Virus record (IMG/VR): IMGVR_UViG_3300049830_000074
Location: 1 to 46,836 of that record
Reading direction: 5' to 3' (one strand)
Length of the DNA stretch: 46,836 nt
DNA from: a virus
Part shown: piece by piece, positions 24,801-33,006 of the stretch
Layout: the number at the start of each line of letters is the position of its first letter
How positions within the stretch are numbered: the stretch's first letter is position 1
Made by a program: the position numbers and the translations under genes
The notes under the pieces: generated by a model
The model's input: only the letters and a program-made list of their open reading frames with translations
Databases searched by the model: none
What the model was told of the DNA's origin: nothing

Positions 24801-26186
24801 CGTTCCACCTACTGAGCAAATCCAAAAATCACCTTTTAAGATTGCGCCAGCAATGCCAGAACCACCCGTTGCAGGGAATAAATTGGTCGAAGCATTATAA
24901 CTGCCGCGATAATCGAGCAACCCAATCACCGCCGCATCAACATAGGCTTTCGTGGCCGCATCTTGTGCTGAAACAGGGTCGAGAACGTTATTTATAAGGT
25001 GGTTCCCCATGTTCAACGCTTGGCCTTGCGTGCCTAGGCTTTGCAATGAAGATGCCGTGACTCCTGATGCCAAAGTGCCACCACTTAATGTCCCCGCAGG
25101 AGCGACAACTGCTGCCGTACTCATGGCAGTGATAAGCCCCTTGCCGTTTACCGTGACAACAGGAATGGCGGTGGATGAACCATAAGAACCCGTGTTGCTA
25201 TTCACCGTTGCGAGCGTACCTGCTGCTGTGACATTGCCTGAACCATCAAACGATGGGCTGGTGTAAGCCAAATCCCCAGTGATAGAAATGGTGCGGCCTG
25301 TCGTGAGGAAAGCCGCGCTGCCAGTGGTGTTTTGATTAAGCGTAGGAAAGCTGGTGAGCAATGCGGCAGAGCCAGTAGGCGTGAGGTAATCTGTTCCCGC
25401 TACCGCTGCGCTGATGGCCGTGCCGTTGCCCTTCAACAAACCAGAAATCGAGGTGGTGAGCGTGATGGCGGGTGTGGTCGTATTAGTAGCAACTGTCCCT
25501 GCAAAGCCATTGGCAGTGACAACTGAAACAATCGTGACAGTGCCGCCGCTGGCGGGGGGTGCAGCATACGTGCCATCCGCACGCAGGAAATTTGTGGTTC
25601 CCCCGCTTGTCGTGAGCGTCACTCCATTTATCACTTGTCCAGCCGGAAGCGTGACCGTTCCTGTAAATGTCGGCGAAGCGATAGGCGCATAAGTGCTTGC
25701 AGCGGTGGCGCTTGTCAAATACGGAGAAAGCGCAGCCGCAGTGATGTAGCTGGAAGGATTGCTCGCATCATATTTTGCATTGAGTGCATTTTGCAAATCT
25801 GTTTGATTCGACAATGTGCCTGTGATGCCGCCCCATACTGCGGATGCCGCGCTTCCGTTAATCACATAAGGGCTGAGCAATGTGCCGGAGCCTGTCAGCG
25901 TGATATTCGAACCCGCTTGGATATAATTCGTGATGTTAGAGAGTTTCGCGTTCCATGTCGCGGCCGAAGCGACATAAGAATCCGCAATTGCTGTGCCGTG
26001 CCACACACCGCTTGTTATTGTGCCGACTTGCGTGATGTTGGGTTGAAAATAATTGAGCAGGAGCGCGGGCGTGCCTTTCAAATAAACACCGGGGGTCGTG
26101 CCGCGTTGCAGCAGCAAAATATCCGTCCCGAACATTTCTGTCGCCGCCGGAAGATTCGACAAAATGATTGTGTTCGGCTGGCTCAT
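21846..26186 (-). CDS. Giant tail-fibre-like protein, 1446 aa
   Basis: The largest gene in the window. The N-terminus (TIILSNLPAATEMFGTDILL) is a probable attachment domain; the rest is a long Gly/Thr/Ala/Asn-rich beta shaft made of repeats such as TGDQTITLTGDVTGSGTGSF (two copies, DNA about 23165-23230 and 23633-23690) and an NMGNHLINNVLDPVSAQDAA module shared with the 664-aa fibre. It is encoded among neck/head genes, far from the baseplate fibres, so it may be a neck whisker/collar fibre rather than a baseplate fibre. A long antisense open frame inside it is a composition effect. Confidence 0.82.
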   Translation of the reverse strand: MSQPNTIILSNLPAATEMFGTDILLLQRGTTPGVYLKGTPALLLNYFQPNITQVGTITSGVWHGTAIADSYVASAATWNAKLSNITNYIQAGSNITLTGSGTLLSPYVINGSAASAVWGGITGTLSNQTDLQNALNAKYDASNPSSYITAAALSPYLTSATAASTYAPIASPTFTGTVTLPAGQVINGVTLTTSGGTTNFLRADGTYAAPPASGGTVTIVSVVTANGFAGTVATNTTTPAITLTTSISGLLKGNGTAISAAVAGTDYLTPTGSAALLTSFPTLNQNTTGSAAFLTTGRTISITGDLAYTSPSFDGSGNVTAAGTLATVNSNTGSYGSSTAIPVVTVNGKGLITAMSTAAVVAPAGTLSGGTLASGVTASSLQSLGTQGQALNMGNHLINNVLDPVSAQDAATKAYVDAAVIGLLDYRGSYNASTNLFPATGGSGIAGAILKGDFWICSVGGTLGGVAVTPGDLIIALIDTPGQTAANWNLIAHDLGSYVTAVTGTTNRITSTGGSTPQIDISSSYVGQTSITTLGTITTGTWSGLFGAVSGANLTNITAANISAGTAGINISGNAATVTTNANMTGEATSVGNAMTLTNSAVIGKVLTGYVSGAGTVAATDTILQAIQKLNGNTAALVTGVSSVFGRTGAVTAQSGDYTASQVGLGSVTNDAQTKAAIVPNTAPSAGQILVGNAGGTAYAPVSVSGAFTLASTGIATLATPGTLTVSSSNSNATAHTHAITSSSAPGAAASLLATDSSGIIGNTGTRIVKGWFVDLTVTNAITASITGNAATVTNATLTTALTVNTGTVTLTGNAANTSVLTIGAGAVSVSGANTGDQTITLTGDVTGSGTGSFATTIGANKVANSQLAQMATLTIKGNNTGGTANALDLTAAQTKTLLAIANTDVSGLGTMSTQNASSVTITGGTIAGLTGFAIRNAGTGAFDMTQAHNGTLTAGRTLTWNLNDAARTVSLSGNLTVSSAATISGTNTGDQTITLTGDVTGSGTGSFAATIANSAVTLAKIANAAANSKLLGSGATGAGVAYTELTLGTNLSMSGTTLNAAGGGGGTPGGANTNVQYNDSGAFGGDANFTWDKTNKIHIISSTSATALAVGANGSTNSALQVDASIASSATGIVVKSAAAGSAVFINAISTGANENFVINSKGSGSFLALNNTDGFGTYIQGTTLLVTGAGAVFTYSFRGFTSNTAYTFNGVTDSNLDASTDCMSFDANFAQVKTHNTGAVTTQTDIRFRPSTHAYVAASTVTDAYGFRIDGAPIAGTNATLTRSTTLFLGANTVGTGTATSYGLWAKPNTGATTNYAARIDGAIDLNATGAGTSGQVLTSAGAGAAPTWTTVSGSGGISRSINSVSANTTAGSAATTDYIYFCSSTMNLTLPSAVANTNCYTVKNTGAGVITIVGTVDGTVNPKITVTNASLDIISDGTNWRIV

Positions 26187-26611
26187 TGAGGCTCCACGAT
26201 AAACACAGTTCCCGGCGTGACAACGTAATTCGCTGGGTCAGGAACCGACGATTCTGTTTGCACCACAAGGGCTGCAACCCACCCGTCCATATTAAACCAA
26301 TCTGTCATTGATTCAATTTGAAACATTTTGTTCGCGTATAGAATCAAATCACCCGACACATCGCGCTGCAAATCCGTGAGGAATTTCGGGCAATAAAAGT
26401 TGAAATAATTCTTCTGCCAATCGAGGCCAAGGTTCACATAATGATTACGCGGGACGGCTTGCCAGCTTCCCTTCAAATTTATAGGCGGCGCATAGGTCGA
26501 AACATCAATGCCGATGCTGTTCGTCAAGCGGCCCGAAAATTGATAATAGTTCACGGTTTGCTGTGCGACCAACCCGAACGCCATTTTCAATAAATTGCTG
26601 CCCGGTATCAT
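26183..26611 (-). CDS. Phage collar/neck protein
   Basis: A 142-aa protein starting MIPGSNLL, with YYQFSGRLTNSIGIDVSTY, a VPRNHYVNLGLDWQKNYFNF block, and DVSGDLILYANKMFQIES near the C-terminus. This pattern is annotated as a collar protein in enterobacterial prophages and small myoviruses. Position between the gp10-like gene and the giant fibre supports a neck location, possibly as the anchor of that fibre. Confidence 0.78.
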   Translation of the reverse strand: MIPGSNLLKMAFGLVAQQTVNYYQFSGRLTNSIGIDVSTYAPPINLKGSWQAVPRNHYVNLGLDWQKNYFNFYCPKFLTDLQRDVSGDLILYANKMFQIESMTDWFNMDGWVAALVVQTESSVPDPANYVVTPGTVFIVEPQ

Positions 26612-27081
26612 ACGCTCTCCGTCTTGTGCGTGAGCGTGTCAACCATGAGCGTCGTATCGACCAACGGCTTCGTGCTGTTGTTCCCCCGCGCGCGACGTGC
26701 GCGCAGCGTCGAAGGTTTCAACGGCGGGGTGGTGATGGATTTAATCTTTTTCAGCACATCGCCCTCGGCTATACCGCCCAGCGTGTCCATTGCTTGTTGG
26801 GCTGTCATCTTTCCAGCGAGCACGCGCGCAGCAACGACTTTGGTTGCTTCGCTCCATGCGTTCTTTTGTTCAATCACGGTGGGCCGCATGAATGGGCGAG
26901 GAGGTATCTTCCCAGCAGGAAAACCCAATTCCTGAATCGCCGCAACGTAAGCAACGGGCGTGCCGTTCTCGTATTTTGAATCTTCAAACCAGCCCACCTT
27001 CGTCTGAAACGAAGCAAGTTCTTTCAAACGATTGGTGAGCGTTTCAAACGCCTTTGGGTTAGCACTTTTTATCTCGGCCAT
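26608..27081 (-). CDS. HK97 gp10-like head-tail joining protein
   Basis: A 157-aa protein from ATG 27081. The centre has the gp10-like signature of ELGFPAGKIPPRPFMRPTVI, and the C-terminal half is basic (PLKPSTLRARRARG) with a final PLVDTTLMVDTLTHK. This family forms part of the neck/tail-completion complex. An upstream in-frame Met lies inside the next gene and is rejected because the frame there is not protein-like. Confidence 0.85.
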   Translation of the reverse strand: MAEIKSANPKAFETLTNRLKELASFQTKVGWFEDSKYENGTPVAYVAAIQELGFPAGKIPPRPFMRPTVIEQKNAWSEATKVVAARVLAGKMTAQQAMDTLGGIAEGDVLKKIKSITTPPLKPSTLRARRARGNNSTKPLVDTTLMVDTLTHKTESV

Positions 27082-27083
27082 GA

Positions 27084-27509
27084 CTACCGCCGAAATGCAA
27101 TAGAGGTTGGGAATCCGCCATAATAAAATCCGCCAACACTCAGGACTTCGAGCAGCGAAAGGAGTTGTTGACCATACGGTGATAAATTGAGCCACCAGCG
27201 CCATTCATTATCGACAGGTGGGGGTGTGACCGACACGCTCACTTTGTCCACCGTGGCGCTTTGCATAAGCCCCGGTGTCTGCCCAGCGGCGATGAGGCCG
27301 TTCAGATAGGCAAGATGCGCCGTCATGTAATTGAGCGCCAGCGTTTGCTGGGCGAGTTTCATGGATGCTTGAAGGCAAGCGCCGTATTTGTCGGTGATGT
27401 AGGCCGTGGCCGTGTCCCAATAAAGCTGCAACACCTCATCAGTCGGTGCGTCAGCATACGCCGGGAATAGCGAACGGAAAGTCGCGGAGTTAAAAACGAT
27501 GGTGGCCAC
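27084..27509 (-). CDS. DUF4054 head-tail adaptor protein
   Basis: A 141-aa protein with start GTG 27509, supported by GGAGG six bases upstream. The N-terminal FRSLFPAYADAPTDEVLQLYWDTA part (shown as helix-helix), the ALNYMTAHLAYLNGL helix and the C-terminal PPVDNEWRWWLNLSPYGQQLL block are the DUF4054 pattern. It is the connector that follows the portal in small myoviruses. Confidence 0.9.
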   Translation of the reverse strand: MATIVFNSATFRSLFPAYADAPTDEVLQLYWDTATAYITDKYGACLQASMKLAQQTLALNYMTAHLAYLNGLIAAGQTPGLMQSATVDKVSVSVTPPPVDNEWRWWLNLSPYGQQLLSLLEVLSVGGFYYGGFPTSIAFRR

Positions 27510-27525
27510 CGCGACCTCCCATAGG

Positions 27526-27921
27526 TTACTCGATACGGTTTAACGTAATCGAGGAGTCTTTTGCTTCCGCGCCTTTTTTCGCCATATCTTCCGGCGTGAT
27601 TGGGGCGGATTTGTCTTTCGCGGTCATGTCCTCGACAACCTTTTCAACCTTCGTGGCCGAACGATGAATTTTCACAAAACCATTTTTCAAGTGGGTTTGG
27701 AAAACTTCGTCCTGTTCAAGGAAAGCCAAGTCGTCATCGCTTACGTGAGTTTGAATTCCCTCAGGCGTAAGGATGCCATCAGCAACCGCAAACTTTTTGT
27801 TAGCGACGTTCGCACCACCGCGAATCAAAACGTGACCCACAGGCGTATTCGAACCGCTGCTTTGCTGTTGATAACGGGTGTATTTCACATCCGCTGAAAG
27901 TGTCGAAGTAACGTAAGCCAT
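27526..27921 (-). CDS. Hypothetical structural-region protein, 131 aa
   Basis: It sits between the adaptor and the major capsid protein (separated from the latter by an HNH gene). The N-terminal half is beta-rich (GHVLIRGGANVANKK, ILTPEGIQTHVSDDDL, QTHLKNGFVKIHR); the C-terminal 45 residues are charged and probably disordered. The pattern is common in Obolenskvirus-like head modules, where the function is unknown. Confidence 0.72.
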   Translation of the reverse strand: MAYVTSTLSADVKYTRYQQQSSGSNTPVGHVLIRGGANVANKKFAVADGILTPEGIQTHVSDDDLAFLEQDEVFQTHLKNGFVKIHRSATKVEKVVEDMTAKDKSAPITPEDMAKKGAEAKDSSITLNRIE

Positions 27922-28007
27922 GCGGCCTCCTTAGAACCACGCAAGGTCGTTGATTTCACCTTACGCAGTTGTTATATTACACCTACAAATCATTATAGGC
28001 AAAACCA

Positions 28008-28700
28008 ATGTATATTAAAACATGCACTCTATGCAAGTCAGAAAAGTTATTAGATGAATTTAGCACAGCTACCAGAGAGAAAGATGGCAAACAGCCGCGT
28101 TGCAAATCGTGCAATTCCTCCGTTGCCGCTGCTTATCGAAATAAAAACCGCGAAAAAGAAAGAGTGCGGCACAAAATCTATATCGAAAATAATAGAGAAA
28201 AACGTCGAGAATACGAGAGAGAATACAACAAGAAAAATAGGGATAAGATTAGAGCAAAAGCGAAAAAGTCTTACAATAATCATTGTGAAAAATCACGCGC
28301 GAGAAGTAAAAAGAGTTACCAGAAAAATACCGAAGCAAGGAAAACGTATTCGAAGGAGTGGCGCGCGCGAAATCTTAAACACGCGAAACATTATGATGCA
28401 GAGTATTGCCGAAACAATAAAGCTAAATTTAACGCGAAGAACTCGAAACGGCGTGCAGCAATAATGCAAGCATTAGTGTTGTGGTCTGAAACTAGCGAAA
28501 TAATTAGATTGTACGCCGAGTGCACACGCAAAACAAAAGAAACTGGCATCATCCATCACGTTGACCACATCATCCCACTAAAGTCGAATTTGGTTTGCGG
28601 CCTTCATTGTTTGGCGAATCTTCGAATCGTTACACAAAAAGAAAACCTCGCCAAATGCAACCGTTTTATATCGGGTTCACTTGATGAGGTTTTTGCGTGA
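28008..28700 (+). CDS. HNH homing-type endonuclease
   Basis: A 230-aa protein on the strand opposite to all surrounding genes. An N-terminal zinc ribbon (CTLC at 6-9, CKSC at 32-35) is followed by a long Lys/Arg/Asn-rich helical linker (residues ~43-150) and a C-terminal HNH nuclease motif: HHVDHIIPL (182-190), GLHCLANL, and ENLAKCN. The base composition is more AT-rich than its neighbours. These are hallmarks of a free-standing homing endonuclease inserted between capsid-region genes. Its own promoter is not clear. Confidence 0.88.
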   Translation: MYIKTCTLCKSEKLLDEFSTATREKDGKQPRCKSCNSSVAAAYRNKNREKERVRHKIYIENNREKRREYEREYNKKNRDKIRAKAKKSYNNHCEKSRARSKKSYQKNTEARKTYSKEWRARNLKHAKHYDAEYCRNNKAKFNAKNSKRRAAIMQALVLWSETSEIIRLYAECTRKTKETGIIHHVDHIIPLKSNLVCGLHCLANLRIVTQKENLAKCNRFISGSLDEVFA

Positions 28701-28722
28701 AATATAAATATTTATTGAGTAA

Positions 28723-29847
28723 TCAAATGCCTGTCGAGCGCACGACTGCGTAAGGGCGTTTCACCATTACACCAGCCGTAGCATTGGAATAATCTTCTTC
28801 GTACCCTTTTGCAAGTTTTTGCACGCCGAGGACTTGGAATTTAGCAGGAACCACTTGAACAAAAGTGCTTTGGTCGTCACTCGACGAGTCATTCACTTTG
28901 TTTGAGTAGGTGTAGAATACGTTTGCCCCGCCATTCGCAGAATTCAACTGAGGAGCCGAAACCACCGTAACGTTCGGATAGAATTGCTTCAACCACGCAT
29001 AAACGCTGATGCCGAAATCCGAAGTTTTCGAGAGGTAATCAACGCAGTTCGTAGCCACCGCCAAAGTAATCGCGGTTTTGTTTGGCTCGATGGTATCAAG
29101 CGATTGCGTGCGCAGAGTTTGCAACGCCGTCAGAATATCCGCTTGAATCTCAAGGAACGTTTTCAGCGACCACAGTTTCGAACTCGTAACAGCGCCCGTT
29201 GCCACCGTGATATAGCTTGGGAGGTTCGGGTCGTTCAAGAAACCGTAGGTTAGGTTGTTGCCTGAGTTGTAGCCATAGAAACCAACAGCGTTACGCTGGA
29301 TTTCAAGCTGGATGCCGCAAGACTTACGCTTTTGCGCACCGGAAGCAACGCGCACGCGAGCAGCGCGGGCTTCTTCCATGATGCCAACACGCATACCGAG
29401 TTCGAAACGAACCACGCTGCGGGTCACAAAGTTCATGTTCCAATCCGACAGAGGAACAACCGTGGTGTCACCATAAGGCACAGGCGAACCCGTGTTCTCT
29501 ACAACTTCTTGCACGATTTGCTCGTCTTCCCACGAGCCGATGGTTCTGATGCCGACCAGTTCATCAATCTTGCGCGCGGCCGTCATGATTTCAACTTGAC
29601 CGGGCAGCCAGTTTTGCAGGAATTGCAGTGGCGCAGCAATCGAAGCCGTGGTCACTGGTTGCTGAATGGTATCCATCGCATAGCTTGCCATGCTGTCAAG
29701 CACGCCGGGATGAAACCCGATGCCGAGTTTCGGCAACAATTGCTCGACTTCATCCATGTCATAATCTTGACCGAGGACGAAGGGACGACAGTTTTTAGCA
29801 TCAAACGCCGAGTGGACTTCCGATGCGTATTGGTTGGCTTGCGACAT
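28723..29847 (-). CDS. Major capsid protein (DUF2184)
   Basis: A 374-aa protein with the DUF2184 capsid pattern: an N-terminal ALGIGFHPGVL-like region (LGIGFHPGVLDSMASYAMD), LVGIRTIGSWEDEQIVQEV, VEARAARVR-type helix and GFLNDPNLPSYIT in the A-domain. It has a strong RBS (AAGGAGAACGGGA-ATG). The family has the HK97 fold. Lies between the cement protein gene and the inserted HNH gene. Confidence 0.92.
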   Translation of the reverse strand: MSQANQYASEVHSAFDAKNCRPFVLGQDYDMDEVEQLLPKLGIGFHPGVLDSMASYAMDTIQQPVTTASIAAPLQFLQNWLPGQVEIMTAARKIDELVGIRTIGSWEDEQIVQEVVENTGSPVPYGDTTVVPLSDWNMNFVTRSVVRFELGMRVGIMEEARAARVRVASGAQKRKSCGIQLEIQRNAVGFYGYNSGNNLTYGFLNDPNLPSYITVATGAVTSSKLWSLKTFLEIQADILTALQTLRTQSLDTIEPNKTAITLAVATNCVDYLSKTSDFGISVYAWLKQFYPNVTVVSAPQLNSANGGANVFYTYSNKVNDSSSDDQSTFVQVVPAKFQVLGVQKLAKGYEEDYSNATAGVMVKRPYAVVRSTGI

Positions 29848-29858
29848 TCCCGTTCTCC

Positions 29859-30806
29859 TTAGTTGGTCAGTTTGATAACCGCTACGCCACCCGTGGCGTT
29901 CGCGTTGTAGCGTTCAACAACCGCATTAGGCACAAGCACGTTTGCTGGGCCTGTGAGCGTTGTCGAAGATACGGTTTGGCTTTGGCTTACGGTGTAAGTA
30001 CCCGTGCCGCCCACGCCCGAACCGAACGCGGTGATGACAGTGTTGGCAGATACGCCTGTGCCGAATACTTGGTCGCCGATACGCAATTGGCCCGAACCTA
30101 CCGCCGAAACGGTGAACGTCGTAGCAGCAATTGAACCCGTCACGCTGAAAGAAGCCGCCGGGGTATTGACCGCCGACATTGCTTCAGATGATACGGTTTG
30201 CGAATTGTTGATGGTGTAAGTCCCGGTGTAGCCGAGGCCGGTGCCAAGAGCCGTGATGTAAGTGCCGGGAGTGATGCCAGCGCCCGAAAGCAGTTGGCCC
30301 ACGCTCAATTGACCCGCGCTCACCGCCGAAACCGTCAGCGTAGTGGTCGAAATCGAACCAGTGAAAGTCGTGGTCGGAGCGATGCTGTTCAATGCACCCG
30401 TTGCTGGGTCGTAGGCCACAAGGTCGCCGACGTTCGCACCACCGGGGAGAGAAACGAATACGTAACCCATTTCCAGCAGTTCACCGATAGCATAATCAGG
30501 AAGCGTGAGGCTTGGAGCCAATGGGCCACCAGCGGTCGTGCCATAAGCAGGATATGCTTTCGGATTGACGAGAATACCAGCGAACTGACCAGTACCACCG
30601 ACTTGAGCAGTGCCGCCGTTTGGCGAACCGAGCGACGTGTCGGGGTTAGCTGCGGCTGTTTTGGTGAACGCATAACCCACGATGTTCGGCACACCCGCCG
30701 AATAAAGGTTATACGACGCAGCGCGCTTTGGGCCATCGAAGGCGAGGTCGCCGGGGATGCCGAGTGCGTTGTAGATATTGATGGTGGATTGAAATTGAGC
30801 AACCAT
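29859..30806 (-). CDS. Structural cement/decoration protein with tandem repeats
   Basis: A 315-aa protein upstream of the major capsid gene. The N-terminal ~135 residues look like a capsid cement protein ([35 protein letters not shown]). Residues ~147-285 hold two tandem copies of a ~65-residue beta domain: one with [20 protein letters not shown] and [18 protein letters not shown], the other with [20 protein letters not shown] and [18 protein letters not shown]. The repeated domain is probably displayed on the capsid surface. Confidence 0.83.
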   Translation of the reverse strand: MVAQFQSTINIYNALGIPGDLAFDGPKRAASYNLYSAGVPNIVGYAFTKTAAANPDTSLGSPNGGTAQVGGTGQFAGILVNPKAYPAYGTTAGGPLAPSLTLPDYAIGELLEMGYVFVSLPGGANVGDLVAYDPATGALNSIAPTTTFTGSISTTTLTVSAVSAGQLSVGQLLSGAGITPGTYITALGTGLGYTGTYTINNSQTVSSEAMSAVNTPAASFSVTGSIAATTFTVSAVGSGQLRIGDQVFGTGVSANTVITAFGSGVGGTGTYTVSQSQTVSSTTLTGPANVLVPNAVVERYNANATGGVAVIKLTN

Positions 30807-30823
30807 GTTCGTTCTCCCTAAAT

Positions 30824-31960
30824 TTACGCTTGCGCGCCGTTAAGACGTTTCGCCAGCTTGCCTTCTGACTTGAGGGCTTTGGTATCCATTGCAAACCCAA
30901 CGCTCGATTTCTTGTGACCGAGCAGATAACCATTCAGCGTCGCACGTTCTTGACCTTTTGCAACGGTGAGGCCAATTTTCTTGACGGCATATTCTGCCAC
31001 TTCATCGGCGGTCATTTCTGCGTGGTCAAAGGTTCCAACCACGGGAGATATTTCGCGCACCAGAGCATCGCGCGCGGCAACATCTGCGAGAATCGCTTTA
31101 GTGCCACGTTTTTCCAATGCGTCAATCCGGCTGTTAATTTTTTCAGCGGCATCCATAGCTTCTTTCTCCTTTTCGCTATCTTCGTCTTTTGCGTCGTCCT
31201 TTTTCTCGTCTTTTTTGTCATCTTCTTTGCCCTCATCGAGGCCAGTTTCAAGGTCGTCGGTTTTCGCCGCGCCGAGAGTTGCCAGAGTTTCGTTGATTTT
31301 TGCAATCACCGGAACGATGGATTCAACAATGGCTGCTACTTCTGCAAGCGTTGGCTCTTTCTTTTCAGATTCGCCTTCTGCTTTTGTTTCTTCGTCTGCC
31401 ATTTGAAACTCCTCCGGTTGTAGCGCCAAATCGAAATGGTCTAGCGCAAAATGATGGTCTAACACCGCAACATCACATCTACCTTCGTTTACGAGCGCGA
31501 TGTGATTGCCGCGAATTTGTCGTTGGATATAATCATAAGGGATTCCATTAAACTCCCCAACACTTTTTTCATACACGCAACGATAGCCTAAAGATAAACC
31601 CTTCTTTCCTGACGCGATGAGGGCTTTTAGCCTTTCGCTAAAGATGCGCAAACTGGCGAACAAAGTGTTATCTTCGAACGTGATTGTTTCGCCCAAAGTC
31701 CCTTGCGGTTGTTTATCTTCCGGCGCTGTTGCATAGCCGGTTCCGACCATTTCGTGTTCATCGTAAAGCGGAAGCAGCTTCAAACTTTCGAGTGCTTCCG
31801 GCGATGCGAGTTCTTCCGCAGGACGATAAACGTTGTAAATTTGCGCAGGGTCAGCACCGGGCAACGAACGGCCTGAATACTGAAACACGCCCGCGCGCGA
31901 AATGGGATTGCGTTCGATGGTTACAAAACCGTTCTGGTCAATGTTTCTCGCAGAAATCAT
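30824..31960 (-). CDS. DUF2213 capsid maturation protease with scaffold region
   Basis: A 378-aa protein. The N-terminal ~165 residues match DUF2213 ([39 protein letters not shown] and [13 protein letters not shown]), a predicted prohead protease of the Mu-I/herpes-like type. The centre (~190-290) is extremely acidic/lysine-rich and helical, resembling scaffolding sequence, and the C-terminus is a small basic helical domain. A protease fused to its scaffold is typical of this head type. Confidence 0.88.
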   Translation of the reverse strand: MISARNIDQNGFVTIERNPISRAGVFQYSGRSLPGADPAQIYNVYRPAEELASPEALESLKLLPLYDEHEMVGTGYATAPEDKQPQGTLGETITFEDNTLFASLRIFSERLKALIASGKKGLSLGYRCVYEKSVGEFNGIPYDYIQRQIRGNHIALVNEGRCDVAVLDHHFALDHFDLALQPEEFQMADEETKAEGESEKKEPTLAEVAAIVESIVPVIAKINETLATLGAAKTDDLETGLDEGKEDDKKDEKKDDAKDEDSEKEKEAMDAAEKINSRIDALEKRGTKAILADVAARDALVREISPVVGTFDHAEMTADEVAEYAVKKIGLTVAKGQERATLNGYLLGHKKSSVGFAMDTKALKSEGKLAKRLNGAQA

Positions 31961-32115
31961 AATGCTTTTACCGCCATTGTTTTTGCCACACGTTCGGCAT
32001 AATGCTCGATTTGAATATCGTTATAACAAGTCCCGCTTTGAATAAATATGTCGAGAATATCTATCATGATTTTTGTCAATTGCGTTGCTTTCATTTCAAT
32101 ATTTATCGAAGCCAT
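31957..32115 (-). CDS. Small hypothetical protein, 52 aa
   Basis: ATG 32115 has AAAGG at the right distance and the stop overlaps the protease gene start (ATGA), supporting translation. It is a helical protein ([29 protein letters not shown]) with no membrane segment or known motif. It might be a small partner of the protease/scaffold or of the minor head protein. Confidence 0.6.
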   Translation of the reverse strand: MASINIEMKATQLTKIMIDILDIFIQSGTCYNDIQIEHYAERVAKTMAVKAL

Positions 32116-32154
32116 AACAAACCTTTGTTTTGTGTATTGTACTCCACACATCTA

Positions 32155-33006
32155 TCAATCGTCAAATTCCAACACTGTCACCATGCGGCATCGGCAGTTG
32201 ATGGCTTGGCCGGGGATGCCGCGTTCGCCAGTGCGTTCGTCAATTACTGGCAAATTGTCGAAGCTGTAAATCTTGCCGCTCATAGCGACATGAAGTGGGC
32301 GCGGCTCATTTGTGCCGCCTGTGTGCAACCACTCGAATTTTCCAAGGCCCAGCTTTTGCATTCTGTCGCGGTTCATGCAGTTGAACGCCTTGCGCGTCTG
32401 GTCGCCAGCAATCATGCGCGCGCGGCGATGCGTGATGCCTTTGTGCTTTTGCAGGTATGGCACGAGGTCTTGCAACCCGTTACCTGTGGTGATGGAACGC
32501 ATCACGGCCCCTTGCACGCCTGTCAGGTATTGTTGGGCGATGGATTTTATCAGCCCGACGTTCTCTGTGACCGTAGCCGACAGGACGGCTTGCATATCCG
32601 CGTCAAGCACGCGCGTTCCTAAGGATAGCCCACCGGATAGCTTTTGGATGCTTGAGTGCAACGCGGCGCTGCTTGATTTGTTTGCCTCGTTTGCCACTTG
32701 CTCCGCGATGGCCTTTGCATTGGTCGCAAACATGGAGTTGAATTTCTTCATCAAGGCATTGGTGACGATGCGCGCTTGACTCGCGGTGTTCTCGTCCATA
32801 GCGAAAAACTCTTGCGCGTGTTCGGCATCGAATAGCTTGCGCAGGTCGCGTTCGACTTCATCGGCCATGCGATTGATGAGAGATTCGAGCCTTTCGTAAT
32901 AGCGCAGTTCAGCCGAGGCCGATGGGTTCAACGGGTCGCCGCGCACCACGTCAGGCTTTCGCTTCTCCACCCACGCTTGCTTCCTCGTTGTCAGGAGTTT
33001 TGTCAT
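32155..33006 (-). CDS. Minor head protein, Mu F / SPP1 gp7-like
   Basis: A 283-aa protein starting at ATG 33006 (AAGGA upstream), overlapping the portal gene by 56 bases. The C-terminal ~130 residues have the Mu F-like domain: [58 protein letters not shown] and [13 protein letters not shown]. The protein is ejected with or packed near the portal in related phages. The N-terminal half is helical. Confidence 0.9.
   Translation of the reverse strand: MTKLLTTRKQAWVEKRKPDVVRGDPLNPSASAELRYYERLESLINRMADEVERDLRKLFDAEHAQEFFAMDENTASQARIVTNALMKKFNSMFATNAKAIAEQVANEANKSSSAALHSSIQKLSGGLSLGTRVLDADMQAVLSATVTENVGLIKSIAQQYLTGVQGAVMRSITTGNGLQDLVPYLQKHKGITHRRARMIAGDQTRKAFNCMNRDRMQKLGLGKFEWLHTGGTNEPRPLHVAMSGKIYSFDNLPVIDERTGERGIPGQAINCRCRMVTVLEFDD

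Noticed and set aside
21846-26186. Diversity-generating retroelement suggested by repetitive fibre sequence
   Set aside because: No reverse transcriptase, no template repeat and no accessory gene is present.
27922-28007. Promoter for the HNH gene
   Set aside because: TTGTTA is present but no acceptable -10 lies at a proper spacing; evidence is too weak to list.
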